Assembly (NCBI GenBank): GCA_035222895.1
Contig: JAVYIG010000607.1
Location: forward strand, 248,001-312,000
Direction: 5' to 3'
DNA: 64,000 nt
Origin: Strongylocentrotus droebachiensis
Taxonomy: Eukaryota > Echinodermata > Echinoidea > Camarodonta > Strongylocentrotidae
Made by a program: the position numbers and the translations under genes. Under the pieces are notes generated by a model, which worked only from the letters and a program-made list of their open reading frames with translations, was not told where the DNA came from and made no database searches. Positions within the stretch are counted from its first letter, which is position 1; every line of letters starts with the position of its first letter. Of the stretch, positions 34,339 to 46,771 are shown in pieces.

Positions 34339-35091
34339 CTCTCACACTCTGCCGTGTAGGCCTACCGTCCACCTGCCGGGCTATTAAAAAACAACAGAGT
34401 CCAGAACGTTGGGTTTTGAGCGAACTTGTCCCCGGCCGCAAAAAAAAAAAAATCATAAAATTAATCTTTTCACCGTTTCGTTGCCATCTTCTGACCGTTC
34501 TCACCGGGCGCATACCGGGTGTTGAACGTGCTTCTACCGTCTTCACCGCCCAGATTGACTTTTGTTGAAAATTTTGGCCGTTTCCATACCGGGCCCATAC
34601 CGGGTCTCGAACGTGTGCACCGGGTTTGTAGCAGCCACCTACCAGTCACTTACCGTCCCCTCACCGCTCAGAGCGTCATGTGAGCGAGTCCCCGGACTGC
34701 TGACGTTCATGACACGTTCACAACCCGCTTACAACCCGTTGCAGACGGTGGATTTTTTTTTTGCCCGTTCATCACCGTTCTGTAATGGGTTATGAGCGTG
34801 TTGTGAACGTGTTCATACAGTGTGACCGTTTTCATAACGTATTCATACCGTCCTCATACCGTTCAACACCGTCCTCTTGCCGCTTATTTGCGGCCGGTGC
34901 TAGCCGGCCAAAGTTTTGAACATGCCCAAAACTTTCGCCGGGTCCCACCGGGTGTAAATAAGCGCCAACGCCCTATTAACGTGTTGCCCGCTTTGATAAC
35001 GAACCACCGTGTGCCCTCGCCGTTCTCCACCGTCCGCAGACATTTTCGCGCACGGTGGCACACGGTAGGCCTACACGGCAGAGTGTGAGAG
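34339..35091. mobile_element. 753-bp element with perfect 30-bp terminal inverted repeats
   Basis: 34339-34368 (starts CTCTCACACTCTGCCGTG) is the exact inverse of 35062-35091. The interior is GC-rich, with many ACCGTT/ACCGGG words in both orientations and an A-run at 34440-34452. The spacer at about 43472 lacks it. No transposase. Confidence 0.75.
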
Positions 35092-35829
35092 TCACTTAAC
35101 AATAACATACTAAAATAGTTGGGTAAACTTTTGTATACGCACTGTACATAACAGAAGAGTAATTATGATTGAACAGTAATAGTTTTAAAACAATATTTAG
35201 ACATAGATCTGCATACTATTTGATGTACAAGCTATACACATAAATATGTGTATTAGGTGAAGTTGTTAATGAAAACTAGAAGTTAGCACTAATGCTAGTC
35301 AAGCCTTGTTCTAACGAATTAACTAAATACCCTCGAGAACGAAAGGCGGGGAGGAGGGAGAGAGTGAGAAAAGAAACTGCAACTTGCAACAAAACCCTTA
35401 ATTGAATGGAAACACGAGGTGGCGCTGCAACAAATTAAAGCAGAAACATCATGGAGTGAGGGTTGGATATAGTGCGATCACGGGAGAGGATGAGAAACAG
35501 AGAGAGACCGCTCATAGTCAGGTGGCTTTAATAAGCGTCAAATTTATCGATTATCGTAACTTGCCGGATAAAAGCACCATTTTTGGCACAAGGCTTCCTA
35601 AGGACCTACTAAAAGATAAAAGGGTAGGGGCCCCCGGCAAAGATATCATATAAGGGTGTGGGGCGGGGTAGTCGCATTGTAGGCTTCTAAGTTAGCAAAT
35701 AGGGGACCGACGGCTTTAAGTTGATGGAAATCTGTCGGGGTGTCAAGAACAACCTTTCTTTAAACAGTATGCATGGAATTTGAATGTGTTAGTAAATTGG
35801 TCTATTTCTCCACTACCGATACCATCACC

Positions 35830-35938
35830 CCTATCACTATATCTCTCTTTCTCTCTATCTCTTTCTCTCTTTCTCTCTTCCTCTCCAGCTTCCTCTCCCT
35901 CCCTTACCACATCTCCCTCTATCTCTCTCTCTCTCTCA
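35830..35938. repeat. CT-rich microsatellite of module 4
   Basis: Shorter than in the other modules. It joins directly to 'caggtatgtccaac', so ~100 bp found in modules 1-3 are deleted. Confidence 0.8.
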
Positions 35939-36556
35939 GGTATGTCCAACACAAACTTCTAACTTTGCGAGGTCTTTCCTTCCTGTACTTTAATCTTTAG
36001 ACCCGTTTAATAATGAATTGCAATGTATGCGTATCTCCCCTCCTTCCGAACCCTTCGTAACCAACTTTTTGATTAACCAGCAAAATGCCATCTCTATGGA
36101 TGGAATTCACTTTGCATGCACTAGGCGTTGATATGTCGGGCAAACCCGACAAGCTTTTCACTCGTCAAAAGAAACTTTGGTACGAAAAATTAGTGTATAG
36201 GTTTAATTATACCCATGAATATTTTTGTTTAATGCGGGGTGAACAAAGAATGAACAGAAGAAGACTACTACAGAGATTACAAAGATACTACCAAGACATT
36301 TCTACGAATTTAAAATTTTTATTAAGTATAATCTTACATGTAAGCGCAAGTACAAATTTTAAATATTTCATTCACTTCATATTTTCTCCTACCCAGATGT
36401 CTGCTTCAAATATATGTTGCTTGCATTTTTAATTTCATACGCAGAACATATGTTATCATAACCATCTTTACATAACTTGATTCCCTAAAGTTTCCACATA
36501 CGTGATAGTGTGCAAGTTTTTTTTCAACCCTTCCAAGTATACCTGACTGTTAAGAA

Positions 36557-36726
36557 AGCATTGTAGGCTTCTTAATAAGCAAATAGGGGACCAACGGCTT
36601 TAAGTCATCTCCTTGGTAAGAGTATTAATGCCTTACCCTGGGCACTAGCGCATCGACTTGGTCTCGAACCAGGGACCTCCCGGTTACGAGACCATGCACC
36701 GCCCTACCCCTGAGCCATTGCACCTT
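36557..36726 (-). mobile_element. tRNA-derived SINE, minus strand (module 4)
   Basis: Same head as module 1; a short internal deletion around 'catctccttggtaag'. Confidence 0.7.
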
Positions 36727-36993
36727 CTCAAATGTTTTGGTGCGCTTTGTTGTCTATCTCACGCTGCCTTTTTTTCTTTTATTCTTTAATGCCCCCTTTA
36801 TTCTATAATTGAATAGCAACGAATACAGAAATACTACAGTTCTTCGTCTTGCACTCATCGTAGTCAGTGAGCAAGAATAATGAATAATAAACATCATTAT
36901 CATCAATCTTATTTCGTATAATGTGTTGCATCTTTAGTAATTATAATTCCAATCAGAGAGTGCACAAAACGCATATTTATAAAAACACTATGA

Positions 36994-37170
36994 TAACACG
37001 TCTCAGTGGTGAGCAGAGGTCTCGAAACCGGAAGTTCCCGGTTCTATACCAAGTCGATGTCCCAGTGCCCTTTGGTAGGGCAGCAATCATTTTCAAGGCC
37101 CTCTAAAGTGACTTACAGCCGCAGCATTGGTGACTGGGAGCTTACTTACAAGCATGCCCATGCTTTCTTA
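36994..37170 (+). mobile_element. tRNA-derived SINE, plus strand (module 4)
   Basis: Head 'cgtctcagtggtgagcagag' with a damaged B box ('cggttctatacc'). Confidence 0.65.
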
Positions 37171-38730
37171 GTAGTCAAGTAAAACAAACACATTGACAAC
37201 CAACCATTATAGTATAGTATATACACAAATACACAATTATCTATCTGCAGTGGTGTTTCCACTTCTCATCAAAATCTCATCCCGCAAATTATTCACTAGA
37301 CTTAGTATACTTATGTATTATGATATGTTTTATCATCTTTTGTTTGTATTCGATAATATGAAATGAAAGTTGTGCAAAATACAATATTACACAGAACACG
37401 ATTACAATCATTTGTGTCCATTGACATTATTGATGTGTACAAATCTATAGAAAAACATTTATGTCTATTATACAGTACACGATTACAATCATTTGTGTCC
37501 ATTGACATTACTGATGTGTACAAATCTATTCAAAAACATTTATGTCTAACTCTAAGATACCTAATACATTTAAGATAACATACAAATTCAAATTGTAAAT
37601 ACACACATAAATTATTGGTAATTAATAATGTTTGTTTGTAAATTATATTTTCATTGTCTTGTATTCTATTTGTTCGAATTTTATGTTATCGCGGCCTCGC
37701 TGAAAAACAGTATTTCTAAATGTGGGCACAATTTTTGTATTTTGTTTTTAACTGTGAATAAATAAAATATACATTCATACATAATATCATTTGTGTTCAT
37801 TGACATTATTGACGTGCACATATTTACTTATATCTATATATACAAAAACGCTAATATCTCATGCTAAGATTAAGATATCATACAAATACAAATTGTAAAT
37901 ACACACATTAATTATTTGTATATTCAGAACATTGGTTAATACTTATTGTACCTTCACTGCCAATGGCAGCCTAATGTGTCTTAGGCAACCCTAACCATAG
38001 GGAGTGTGATCGCCCATATTTAAACTTCTTTTTGTTTTCTTTCTGAAATCTAACCGACACCCCGAGTTATAAAAAGTTATTTTACAATTTTTTTTATCTT
38101 TTAGAGGGTAAACACTGGCTCCATCTTACATGTATAATGCTGGATACTCCACTGGATATAATGCATCAAAGGATCTTAGGAAGATGATGAATATTGATTA
38201 GTAATACAGTATTAATCAGTATTAATACCGCTCTTTCCTTATTATCCCCCAGCAATTACCAGGTACCCATTTACACCCGGATGGAGAGTGTCATTACGTA
38301 GCGCTGAGATTCGAACCCTGAACCTTTGGACTGAGAGTCTAGTGAATGAATCACCATACTACGGCACCACCAATTTACATGCTTCGGTACACACTGAAGG
38401 ATTTAAAAAAAAAAAAAAAAAAAAAAGCATTCATGGAATTCATTTCTCAAAACTCCGATTCCTTTTCGTATACATAACATAGAAGCAAAGCATTTTCAAT
38501 ACTTCTAGTTCATACAAACTGTAACATAATCATAACAAAGACCTTTAACATTTGATAAACCAACATAAATACAACATAATTCATTGTTCATAATTTCACA
38601 ATGTATAAGACTTAAATATATAATAATTACAGATTAGGAAAATATTACTGCACTATTATAATATATTATTATTAGTCATCCAAAAAAACTAGAACAAACA
38701 TTGTTTCTTTTTTTTTCTTCAGAATAAATT
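37171..38730. other. Module 4 spacer with an 86-bp tandem duplication, no gene seen
   Basis: Near 37390-37545 a segment with 'acacgattacaatcatttg' occurs twice in tandem (37396 and about 37482). A long A run sits at 38406-38426. Confidence 0.6.
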
Positions 38731-38816
38731 GGCTGCCGATAATTAATGTGGAACTTGTCTACAGTAGGGTTTTGTCCTTGTTTTAGGTTTCACCGACCGA
38801 TTGCAAGTTATTTTTT

Positions 38817-40061
38817 TCAGCGAGTGGTTCTCATTTTCCTTACCAAGTCGATGGGCATGGGAATGCTCCCAAGCCTACATCTGATGATGCATACCATCAC
38901 CTCCCTAAAGGCACGAATCCTTCTGGCGTAGATGATGGGATTAATACAGCTATTAAACAATAGAAGGGTCGAAAGCCAGGAAAATATGATGTAAGATACC
39001 GGTAAACATACGCGTACAGCGTAGGGGATGAAGCATATGACAAAAGCAACCAGAATTACTAACAGATTCTTGGTTACAGCAAGAAGCTTCTTGTCAATTT
39101 TAGGTTTTGTCTGTTTCTTGACAGGTACTTTGGTTTCCGATCCCTCGACACGTAATGGTACTTCTTTCGCTCCTATGTCAGATTCGCCACCTGTGCTTTC
39201 TATCGCTTCTAGCGATGAGGATACCGTCACAGTCTTCGCATCCTGCATAGGGTTCTCCAGCTGCCCAGATTTTTCACCTTTTGATGGGTTGCAGTTGTGG
39301 CTTCCTAAATGCTCGGACGAATGGGATGCCCTCAAAACAGTATTCTCATCGACCAAACCACCTTGTTGGATAACTTCGTTTTCATCGGGGCATATGGTGT
39401 CCATGCATATTTTATTTTGTATCTTTCCCTCGACTCTCTTCGTTGGCTTCATTTTTTCCGCTCGGTGTGCAATGAATCTCCATACTTTCAGGTACGCAGT
39501 GACAACAATTGCAAAATGCCCGAAGATCAAAATGATAAATATTATTTTGTTGTTTTGTGTGAAACTTAAAAATAGCGCGGAGAAGTTAAACACCCAAGTG
39601 AATGCAATCATGAGGCATAAATTCCGAGTCTTGAAAATTTTCTTGAATTTTTCTTGGTTTCTCGTGATGAGATACCAACTGGTGAAGCCAATGAAAGCAT
39701 GGGTCGTAAGGCTTACGCCAACATAGGCCGATATGACAATCATCCAAAACTTTAAGGTCCATTCAAACTCACTGATCAGCAAACTTGCAACATAAAATGG
39801 AAGGCAGATCGACGTCAACAGATCGGCACATGCAAGGTTCAGGACAAACCAGTTGAGGGTCGATCTGAGCTTGCGAGAGAGAATGATGGCGAGGATTACG
39901 ATGGAGTTTCCGATAATTCCTGTGATGCTGATTATAAGGAGGATGATAACGAAAACAACACGTTGGGCGACGCCTAAAGACTGAAAATCATCATAACCGC
40001 CTGGAAGACTGCCGTTTGTTGGATCAAATACCGACGTAGGAAGGGTGCTTTCATCTGCCAT
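38817..40061 (-). CDS. Class A GPCR, copy 4, intact, single exon
   Basis: 414 residues from MADESTLP (40061). The frame is open 79 codons further upstream, almost to the TATA-like block, but that extension is not kept in the paralogs. TM1 has GN (51-52), TM2 LACAD (76-80), TM3 ends TSWY (127-130), TM6 FVICFIP and TM7 NSCINPIIYA. The sequence is a mosaic. The N-terminus and 5' flank are almost identical to copy 3. 'AIILSRKLRSTLNWFVLN' is shared with copy 1. 'FYVASLLISEFEW' through TM3 and the TM7 lead-in WLSTL match copy 5. ECL2 is short and lacks cysteine. Same-strand tandem paralog of copies 3 and 5; function presumed receptor, ligand unknown. Confidence 0.9.
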   Translation of the reverse strand: MADESTLPTSVFDPTNGSLPGGYDDFQSLGVAQRVVFVIILLIISITGIIGNSIVILAIILSRKLRSTLNWFVLNLACADLLTSICLPFYVASLLISEFEWTLKFWMIVISAYVGVSLTTHAFIGFTSWYLITRNQEKFKKIFKTRNLCLMIAFTWVFNFSALFLSFTQNNKIIFIILIFGHFAIVVTAYLKVWRFIAHRAEKMKPTKRVEGKIQNKICMDTICPDENEVIQQGGLVDENTVLRASHSSEHLGSHNCNPSKGEKSGQLENPMQDAKTVTVSSSLEAIESTGGESDIGAKEVPLRVEGSETKVPVKKQTKPKIDKKLLAVTKNLLVILVAFVICFIPYAVRVCLPVSYIIFSWLSTLLLFNSCINPIIYARRIRAFREVMVCIIRCRLGSIPMPIDLVRKMRTTR

Positions 40062-40305
40062 CTTGAGCCTGCGATCAGCTAACCTTTCTGAAAAGAAATT
40101 ACAAAGAAAAGAACGTATACCATTTACACAGAGCTTAAGTGATATCAATTTACTTTCTGTCAAATTGTCAAGGTAATGTCGGTCAACCAAATGTTTCCAT
40201 GAAATATCGAAAATTACTTCGTTCAAAGTTGTGGACAGTTGCCTCTGACTAGAAAATTGTTTCACTTCTGAATCGTTAATTGCAAATATAATGCACATGG
40301 CGGAC

Positions 40306-40317
40306 GTATATATTTAA
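40306..40317 (-). promoter_or_regulatory. TATA-like block upstream of receptor copy 4
   Basis: 'gtatatatttaa' on the plus strand, 245 bp before the start codon; aligned with the block in copies 3 and 5. Confidence 0.35.
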
Positions 40318-42220
40318 GGTATCTTCTCACTACTTTAAACAACAGTTAAGAGTCTAGTGTCTTTGTGGCTGGATTAATCTTATTGTAAAGAGTTGGAAAA
40401 AAATTAAGTCATTGCTCTATTACGAATGATGGACTATTTCTGACCGCCGTCCAAGCCCAAAGATTTAAAATTTAAAATAAGCAAATGGCAGGAAAGTTTG
40501 AATTGTCAAAGGCCAATTCATTTTGGTTTGTGAGTTTGGCCAATATTGTAAAAAGGTCAAACTCACAAACCAAAATGAAGTAAGAAATAAACCTATCCAG
40601 CCAATGCAAAAATCAGAAACCACTGTTTGAAAAAGTTATGTCAACTGTTAAAACTTATTATGATATGGAAAGATATACAACAGAAACAAATCTTCAAGAA
40701 AATTAACAAATGTTTCGGAGTGTCTTTGCTCAGTTTGTTTGTTTCTCTTTATGTTAAAGAATGTGTTACATTTTGTCAAGTTTAATATATTTTATGTCGC
40801 TGTGCGGCCTAGGTTATATTGTAATATTTTATTGTTGAAATATTTGTATTATTATTATTATTATTATTACTTATACCGCGCTTTTCCAAAAAGTCGCCAA
40901 TCGCTTAGAGGGAATGAAAAATAAAATTACTTAAATACATATAATAAGAACTGCAACTACAAACTGCAAAACAAATGTGTTTTTAAGGCCTTTCTGAAGG
41001 TAATAACTGGTGGAGACTGCAGGACCTATATAACAAGTCATGGAATAGTACATGTATTGATCTTTCGTGAAAACCATTATGTTGATAATGAATAAAGGAA
41101 CCCTGTGGAAGATAAGTATGATGTGAATTCTATTTTGCTGTACGTTGTACACATAACAACATTATACATGTAGTTTATTGACTTATACGTACATTTTGAT
41201 TTTAACTCTTTATCGATACATTTATAATAAGATATTTGCAGATGTTGGCCGTTGAATATTTGTGCTGTATTCTATCACGATATAGCAAATAGTGGAATAA
41301 GCTATTACAACCATACACTGGAGTACATACTGATAAGTAGTGCATATCAAATACATTGATGGTCTTAATATCAAAATGAAGCTCACCATTGATTAAAGGA
41401 GTCACGTTACTCGAGAAAGTCGATCGTGAAGGAGAAGTCTAGATTTGGTAATAATCCTTGAGACGAAAATGATGCACCAAACAAACCATCACTGGGCCAT
41501 GAAGCCGGACAAGGGAATTTAAATAAAACGTGATTTAATCAGCAACTTTCTGATGAGTCTTTTCGTTATCATCCAATTGCAGTTTTGTTGTAAATTGATA
41601 AACGGTGGTACTACATAGCAATATATGAAACATCAACCCATTTATTCGCGATATCTGATTGGTTGACCGGCAGCTTGTATGAAATGCATGCCATTTTTTC
41701 CACAAGTTCTTTCGACATCAGATTTTAAATCATTGAAGCAAAACATGATTTAGCATTTGTAAATTATGGAGTGCTTTCATACGACAATAATTTCATGATT
41801 TAAGAAATCGAAACTGAAAACTAGTGCTATCAATTGAATGATTTTTTTCCTGGTTGTAGTGCAATGTACTATTCGTATGTTTATGGTTAAAAGGCCATAT
41901 TCGAAATACCACAAAACAAAGCTCAAACACTTTAACCAAAAGTTCATGCCACATGTATGTGTAGTCCCATATATTTCATTTCATTTCATTTATTTCATTC
42001 TCCTTTCACAAAATAACATACAAACATGATAAACAGATGAAAGGTCGATTACAAGAAAACTACAGAGGGAAGGAGCAAACAAAATTTTATGGGAATGAGG
42101 GGTTAACAAATCGGGCAATTAGCCTTATTAACGTTAACCCCTTAACAAGTATACACTGTATTTTTGAGAAAAAAAAGGAAAAAGGAAAACATAAGCAGAG
42201 AAAACCTGAACACCAATACA
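40318..42220. other. Module 4 right-hand sequence, no gene seen
   Basis: Matches modules 1 and 3. About 70 bp right of the common hairpin are deleted (at 40578), between the words 'ccaaaatgaa' and 'gtaagaaataaa'. Confidence 0.5.
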
Positions 42221-42225
42221 AATAG

Positions 42226-42300
42226 GAAAGGGAAGGAGAAGGGAAGGGGAGGGGAGGGGAGGGGAGGAAAGGGGAGGGGAGAGGAGGGGAGGGGAGGGGG
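42226..42300 (+). repeat. G-rich tract with strong quadruplex pattern (module 4)
   Basis: At least eight GGGG runs separated by one or two A. Longer than in module 1. The module-to-spacer junction lies about 15-20 bp to the right. Confidence 0.7.
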
Positions 42301-42315
42301 AATACATTACAATGT

Positions 42316-43480
42316 GTATTTTCCGGCTGGGTAATTATAGCAATTACTTCCAACTGACCAGTACCATTTTTATTATTTAAATGCAGGCCTATGTTCTGTT
42401 TTATTCAATTATATATGCATTTTATACTTTTATATTATGTTACTAATCAGACTTCTCTAAATAAAATTTGAAATCGATGATTGTTTAAATAACTGAATTG
42501 AATTTTGATTTGAATTTGATAACACGTCACAATAACGACAGTATATGAACAATCATACACTACAAAGAATAATACTGAATTACTGATGCATGTATTCAGG
42601 GCCTATCAATAAAAAAATTGACCCAACTTTGGTTGCTCCTAATTATAATATCATAACGATATGCCTTTGGAATTGCTTTCATGATAAACAGTAACTTATT
42701 TTCAAAAACTGTAGTCAAAATCGCCTTGTTCCAAGTTTGGGCTTAATGAACCGAATTGTGTCAGGCCACATGCATGAGCTTCTTTGGTCTTAGATCCTTT
42801 TAAAAGGTTAAATCGCCTTGTTCCAAGTTTGGGCTTAATGAACCGAATTGTGTCAGGCCACATGCATGAGCTTCTTTGGTCTTAGATCCTTTTAAAAGGT
42901 TAAATTGTGCCTCGTGCTTCAGTGCTTGTTTAAAATGATGTAATTTAAGTAGGCTTTCATTTATTTTAATTCAAAGGTTAACTTATCTCGAATACCGATC
43001 GAAAATTCAAAGGCTACTAAACCCAAATGCAAGAAAGAACATTTATGATGATAAATATCAATATATTGACAGCAGATTCTCATTAAAAAAAAGATAACAC
43101 CCTAGAGAAACTTCATCCAATTTGCATTACTCGATAGAAGGTTAAAATATACAAGGGATGCGAATAAAGTCAAGATTGTAATCATCATAACGAAAAGAAT
43201 ATCATACATTTTGCTTGTAATAAGAACTTCTTTGAGTTTGAGTCGATGTTAACACTTTTTTTTTTCTTCAACTGCCTAATAGTAAATGTAAATAAAACAG
43301 CAATTGTTTTGGAATGAGATAACACATACATAATGGCTTTTGACCATCATTCATTACTTCAGCCCGTACTTGGTACAAGAGGATTTTGACAATACTTTTT
43401 GAAAATCCTGCTGTTCAGTCGTTCTTGGTTTCAAATTCATGAAAATGGTATCAATAGTCAGGGCATAAGTTTTCCTTTAA
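42316..43480. repeat. Inter-module spacer, copy 2 (between modules 4 and 5), uninterrupted
   Basis: Aligns with 32101-35110 without its three insertions, and so serves as the empty-site reference. No gene seen. Confidence 0.65.
42718..42901. repeat. 92-bp perfect tandem duplication
   Basis: 42718-42809 and 42810-42901 are identical by eye, each starting 'aaatcgccttgttccaag'. The other spacer copy has a single, interrupted version. Confidence 0.9.
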
Positions 43481-43819
43481 CATAACATATGATTAAAGAT
43501 TACATATATTATAACTCTTCGGTTAGATTTATTTAATTTATCGATTATCGTAACTTGCCGGATAAAAGCACCATTTTTGGCACAAGGCTTCCTTAGGAGC
43601 TACTAAAAGATATTAGGGTAGGAGCCCCCGGCAAAAATATCATATAAGGGTGTGGGGCGGGGTAGTCGCATTGTAGGCTTCTAAGTAAGCAAATAGGGGA
43701 CCGACGGCTTTAAGTTGATGAAAATCTGTCGGGGTGTCAAGAAAAACCTTTCTTTAAACAGTATGCATGGAATTTGAATGTGGTAGTAAATTGGTCTATT
43801 TCTCCACTACCGATACCAT

Positions 43820-43990
43820 AACCCCTATCACTCTATCTCTCTTTCTCTCTATCTCTTTCTCTCTTTTTCTCTTCCTCTCTCGCTTTCTCTCCCTCCCTTA
43901 CCACATCTCCTTCTATATCTCTCTCTCTCTACCACTCTATTATTCTCTTTCTTGCTCTTCCTTATCCCTCTCTTCTCTTCTCTGTTCCAA
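43820..43990. repeat. CT-rich microsatellite of module 5
   Basis: Imperfect TCTC/TTTC tract, most like module 1. Confidence 0.85.
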
Positions 43991-44680
43991 CATTTCGTTA
44001 TCACTGCCATATATATATACATGTATTATGCACATTGTTCAGGTATCCCTAACACAAACTTCTTACTTTGCGAGGTCTTTCCTTCCTGTACTTTAATCTT
44101 TAGACCTTTAATAATGTATTGCAATGTATTCATACCCCCCCCCCCTCCTTCCGAACCCTTCGTTACCAACTATTTGATTAACCAGCAAAACAGCATCTCT
44201 ATGGATGGAATTCACTTTGTATGCACTGAGCGTTGCTATGTCGGGCAAATCCGACAAACTTTTCAGTCGTCTGGAGAATCTTTGGTGAAGAAAATTAGTG
44301 TTCAGGTTTATTAATATCCATGACTGTTTTTGTTTAAATGCGGTTGATAACAAAATGAAGAAGACTTGTACAGAGATTACAAAGATACTACCAAAACATT
44401 ACTACGAATTTAAGAATTTTATTAAGTATATTCTTACATTTAAGCTCGATTACAAGTTTCAAATATTTCATTCACTTCATTTTTGTTCTTTTAAGATGTC
44501 CGCTTCAAGTATATTTTGCTCACATTATTCATTTCATACGAAGAACATTTGTTCATAACCATCTTTACAAAATTTGATTCCCTAAAGTTTCCACATTTAT
44601 GCGACAGTGTGCAATTATTTCTCCTTCAACCCTTCCAAATATTTTGTTTATTTGTTTGTCTTACCTGACTGCTAAAAAAG

Positions 44681-44852
44681 CATTGTAGGCTTTTAAGTAA
44701 GCAAATAGGGACCAACGGCTTTGAGTCATCTCCGAGGGATAGGATAGGGTAGGAGTATTAATGCCTTAACCAGGGTACTAGCGCATCGACTTGGTTTCGA
44801 ACCAGGGACCTCCCGGTTACGAGACCACTGCTCTGCGACTGAGCCATTGGGC
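44681..44852 (-). mobile_element. tRNA-derived SINE, minus strand (module 5)
   Basis: Head and body as in module 2, with a small 'aggatagggtagg' insertion. Confidence 0.7.
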
Positions 44853-45009
44853 CTCCTCAAATAATTACTTCGCCTTCTTTTCTACCTCAAGCTGTCTTTT
44901 TTTATTTCATTCTTCAATTCCTTTATTCTATAATTGAATAGCAACGAATACAGAAATGCTTAATTCTTCGTCTTTCCCTCATCGGAGTCAATGAACAAAA
45001 ATAATGAAT

Positions 45010-45041
<32 letters not shown>

Positions 45042-45128
45042 ATCTTCTTTCGTATAATGTGTTGCATCTTTAGTAATTATATTTCCAATCAGAGAGTGCA
45101 CAAAACGCATATTTATAAAACACTATGA

Positions 45129-45315
45129 TAACATGTCTCAGTGGTGACCAGAGGTCTCGTAACCGGGAGGTCCCGGGTTCGATACCAAGTCGATGTCCCA
45201 GTGCCCTTTGGTAGGGCCTTTACCAAGGCCCTCTGAAGTGACTTACAGCCGCAGCATTGGTCACTGGGAGCTTACCTACAATCATGCCCATGCTTTCTTA
45301 GTAGTCAAGTAATAC
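45129..45315 (+). mobile_element. tRNA-derived SINE, plus strand (module 5)
   Basis: Head 'tctcagtggtgaccagagg', then GGTCTCGTAACC and GGGTTCGATACC. Confidence 0.7.
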
Positions 45316-46690
45316 AAACAAACTGACAACCAACCATAATACTATAGTATATACACAAATACATAATTATCTATCTGCAGTGGTGTTTCCACTTCTCATC
45401 AAAATCTTATCCCGCAAATTATTCACTAGACTAAGTATATTTATGTAGTTTGATGTGTTTTATCATCTTTTTTCATAATATGAGATGAAAGTTGTGCAAA
45501 ATACATTATTATACAGTACACGATTACAATCATTTGTGTCCAGTGACATTATTGACGTGTACATATTTACTTATATCTATACAAAATAATTATGTCTAAC
45601 TCTAAGATACCTAATACATTTAAGATAACGTACAAATTCAAATTGGAAATACACACATAAATTATTGGTAATTAATAATATTTGTTTGTAAATTGTATTT
45701 TCATTGTCTTATATTCTATTGTTCGAATTTTATGTAATCACGGCCTCGCTGAAAAACAGCATTTGCTGAATGCGGGCACAATTATTGTATTTTGTTTTTA
45801 ACCGTGAATAAATAAAATATACATTCATACATACAATAATTTGTGTTCATTGACATTATTGACGTGTACATGTCTACTTTATATCTATACAAAAACACTA
45901 ATATCTAATTCTAAGATTAAGATATCATACAAATACAAGTTGTAAATACACACATGAATTATTGGTATATTCAGAACATTGGTTAATACTTATTGTACCT
46001 TCACTGCCAATGGCAACCTAATGTGTCTTAGGTAACCCTAACCATTGGAGTGTGATCGCCCATATTGAAACATTTTTCTCTCTGGAACCTAACCGGCCAC
46101 CCCGTGCTATACAAATTTATTTTACAATTTATTTTATCTTTTAGAGGATTAACACTGGTTTCCAGTTTACATGTATAATGCTGAAAAATTTACTGGATAT
46201 AATATATCAAAGGACCTTAAGAAAATGATGAATACTGATTAGTAATACAGTATTTATCAGTATTAATACCGCACTTTCCCTACAGCTATTATTTATTAAG
46301 AGTCTAGTAAATAAATCACTATACCACGGCACCACCAATTTACATGCTTTGGTACACATTCAAGATTTTTTGTTTTTGTTTTTTAGCATTCATTGAATTC
46401 ATTTCTCAAAACTCCAATACCTTTTCGTACACATAACATAGAAGCAAGTATTTCAATACTCTTAGTTTATACAAGCTGCAACATAATCATAAGAAAGACT
46501 ATTATCATTTGATGAACCAACATAAATATAACATAATTCATTGTTCATAATTTCACAATGTATAGGACTAAAATATATCATAATTACATATTAGGAAAAA
46601 ATTACTGCACTATTATAATATATTATTATTAGTCATCCAAAAAAACTAGAACAAACATTGTGTTTGTTTTTTTTCAAAATAAATTGGCTG
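45316..46690. other. Module 5 spacer, no gene seen
   Basis: AT-rich sequence as in modules 2-4. Confidence 0.5.
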
Positions 46691-46771
46691 CCAATAATTA
46701 ATGTGGAACTTGTCTCCAGTAGGGTTTTGTCCTTGTTTTAAGTTTCACCGACCGATTGCAAGTTATTTTTT

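Larger units (their letters stand above)
32101..35110. repeat. Inter-module spacer, copy 1 (between modules 3 and 4), loaded with insertions
   Basis: Backbone 'ccggctgggtaaatatagc...' to 'gattgaacagtaat' matches the spacer at 42315-43530. Three blocks absent from that copy are inserted here: 32224-33336, about 33721-34320 and 34339-35091. Confidence 0.7.
35110..42315. repeat. Segmental duplication module 4
   Basis: Complete at the left. Its right end stops about 20 bp after a G-rich tract, where it switches directly into the spacer ('ccggctgggtaattatagc'), so the 111-bp repeats of modules 1 and 3 are missing. Confidence 0.8.

Noticed and set aside
33925..34387. GC-rich frames of ~60 residues with Arg/Gly/Pro-rich translations
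   Set aside because: They fall in inverted-repeat DNA and have no family similarity.
36085..36432. 115-codon plus-strand frame (MPSLWMEFTL...) seen in shorter form at 19078 and 761
   Set aside because: Broken by frameshifts or stops in modules 1, 3 and 5, with no recognisable domain; it lies in duplicated non-coding module DNA.
38817..40298. Upstream start giving a 493-residue receptor copy 4
   Set aside because: The extra 79 codons are not conserved in paralogs, and the MADEST start has the better context.
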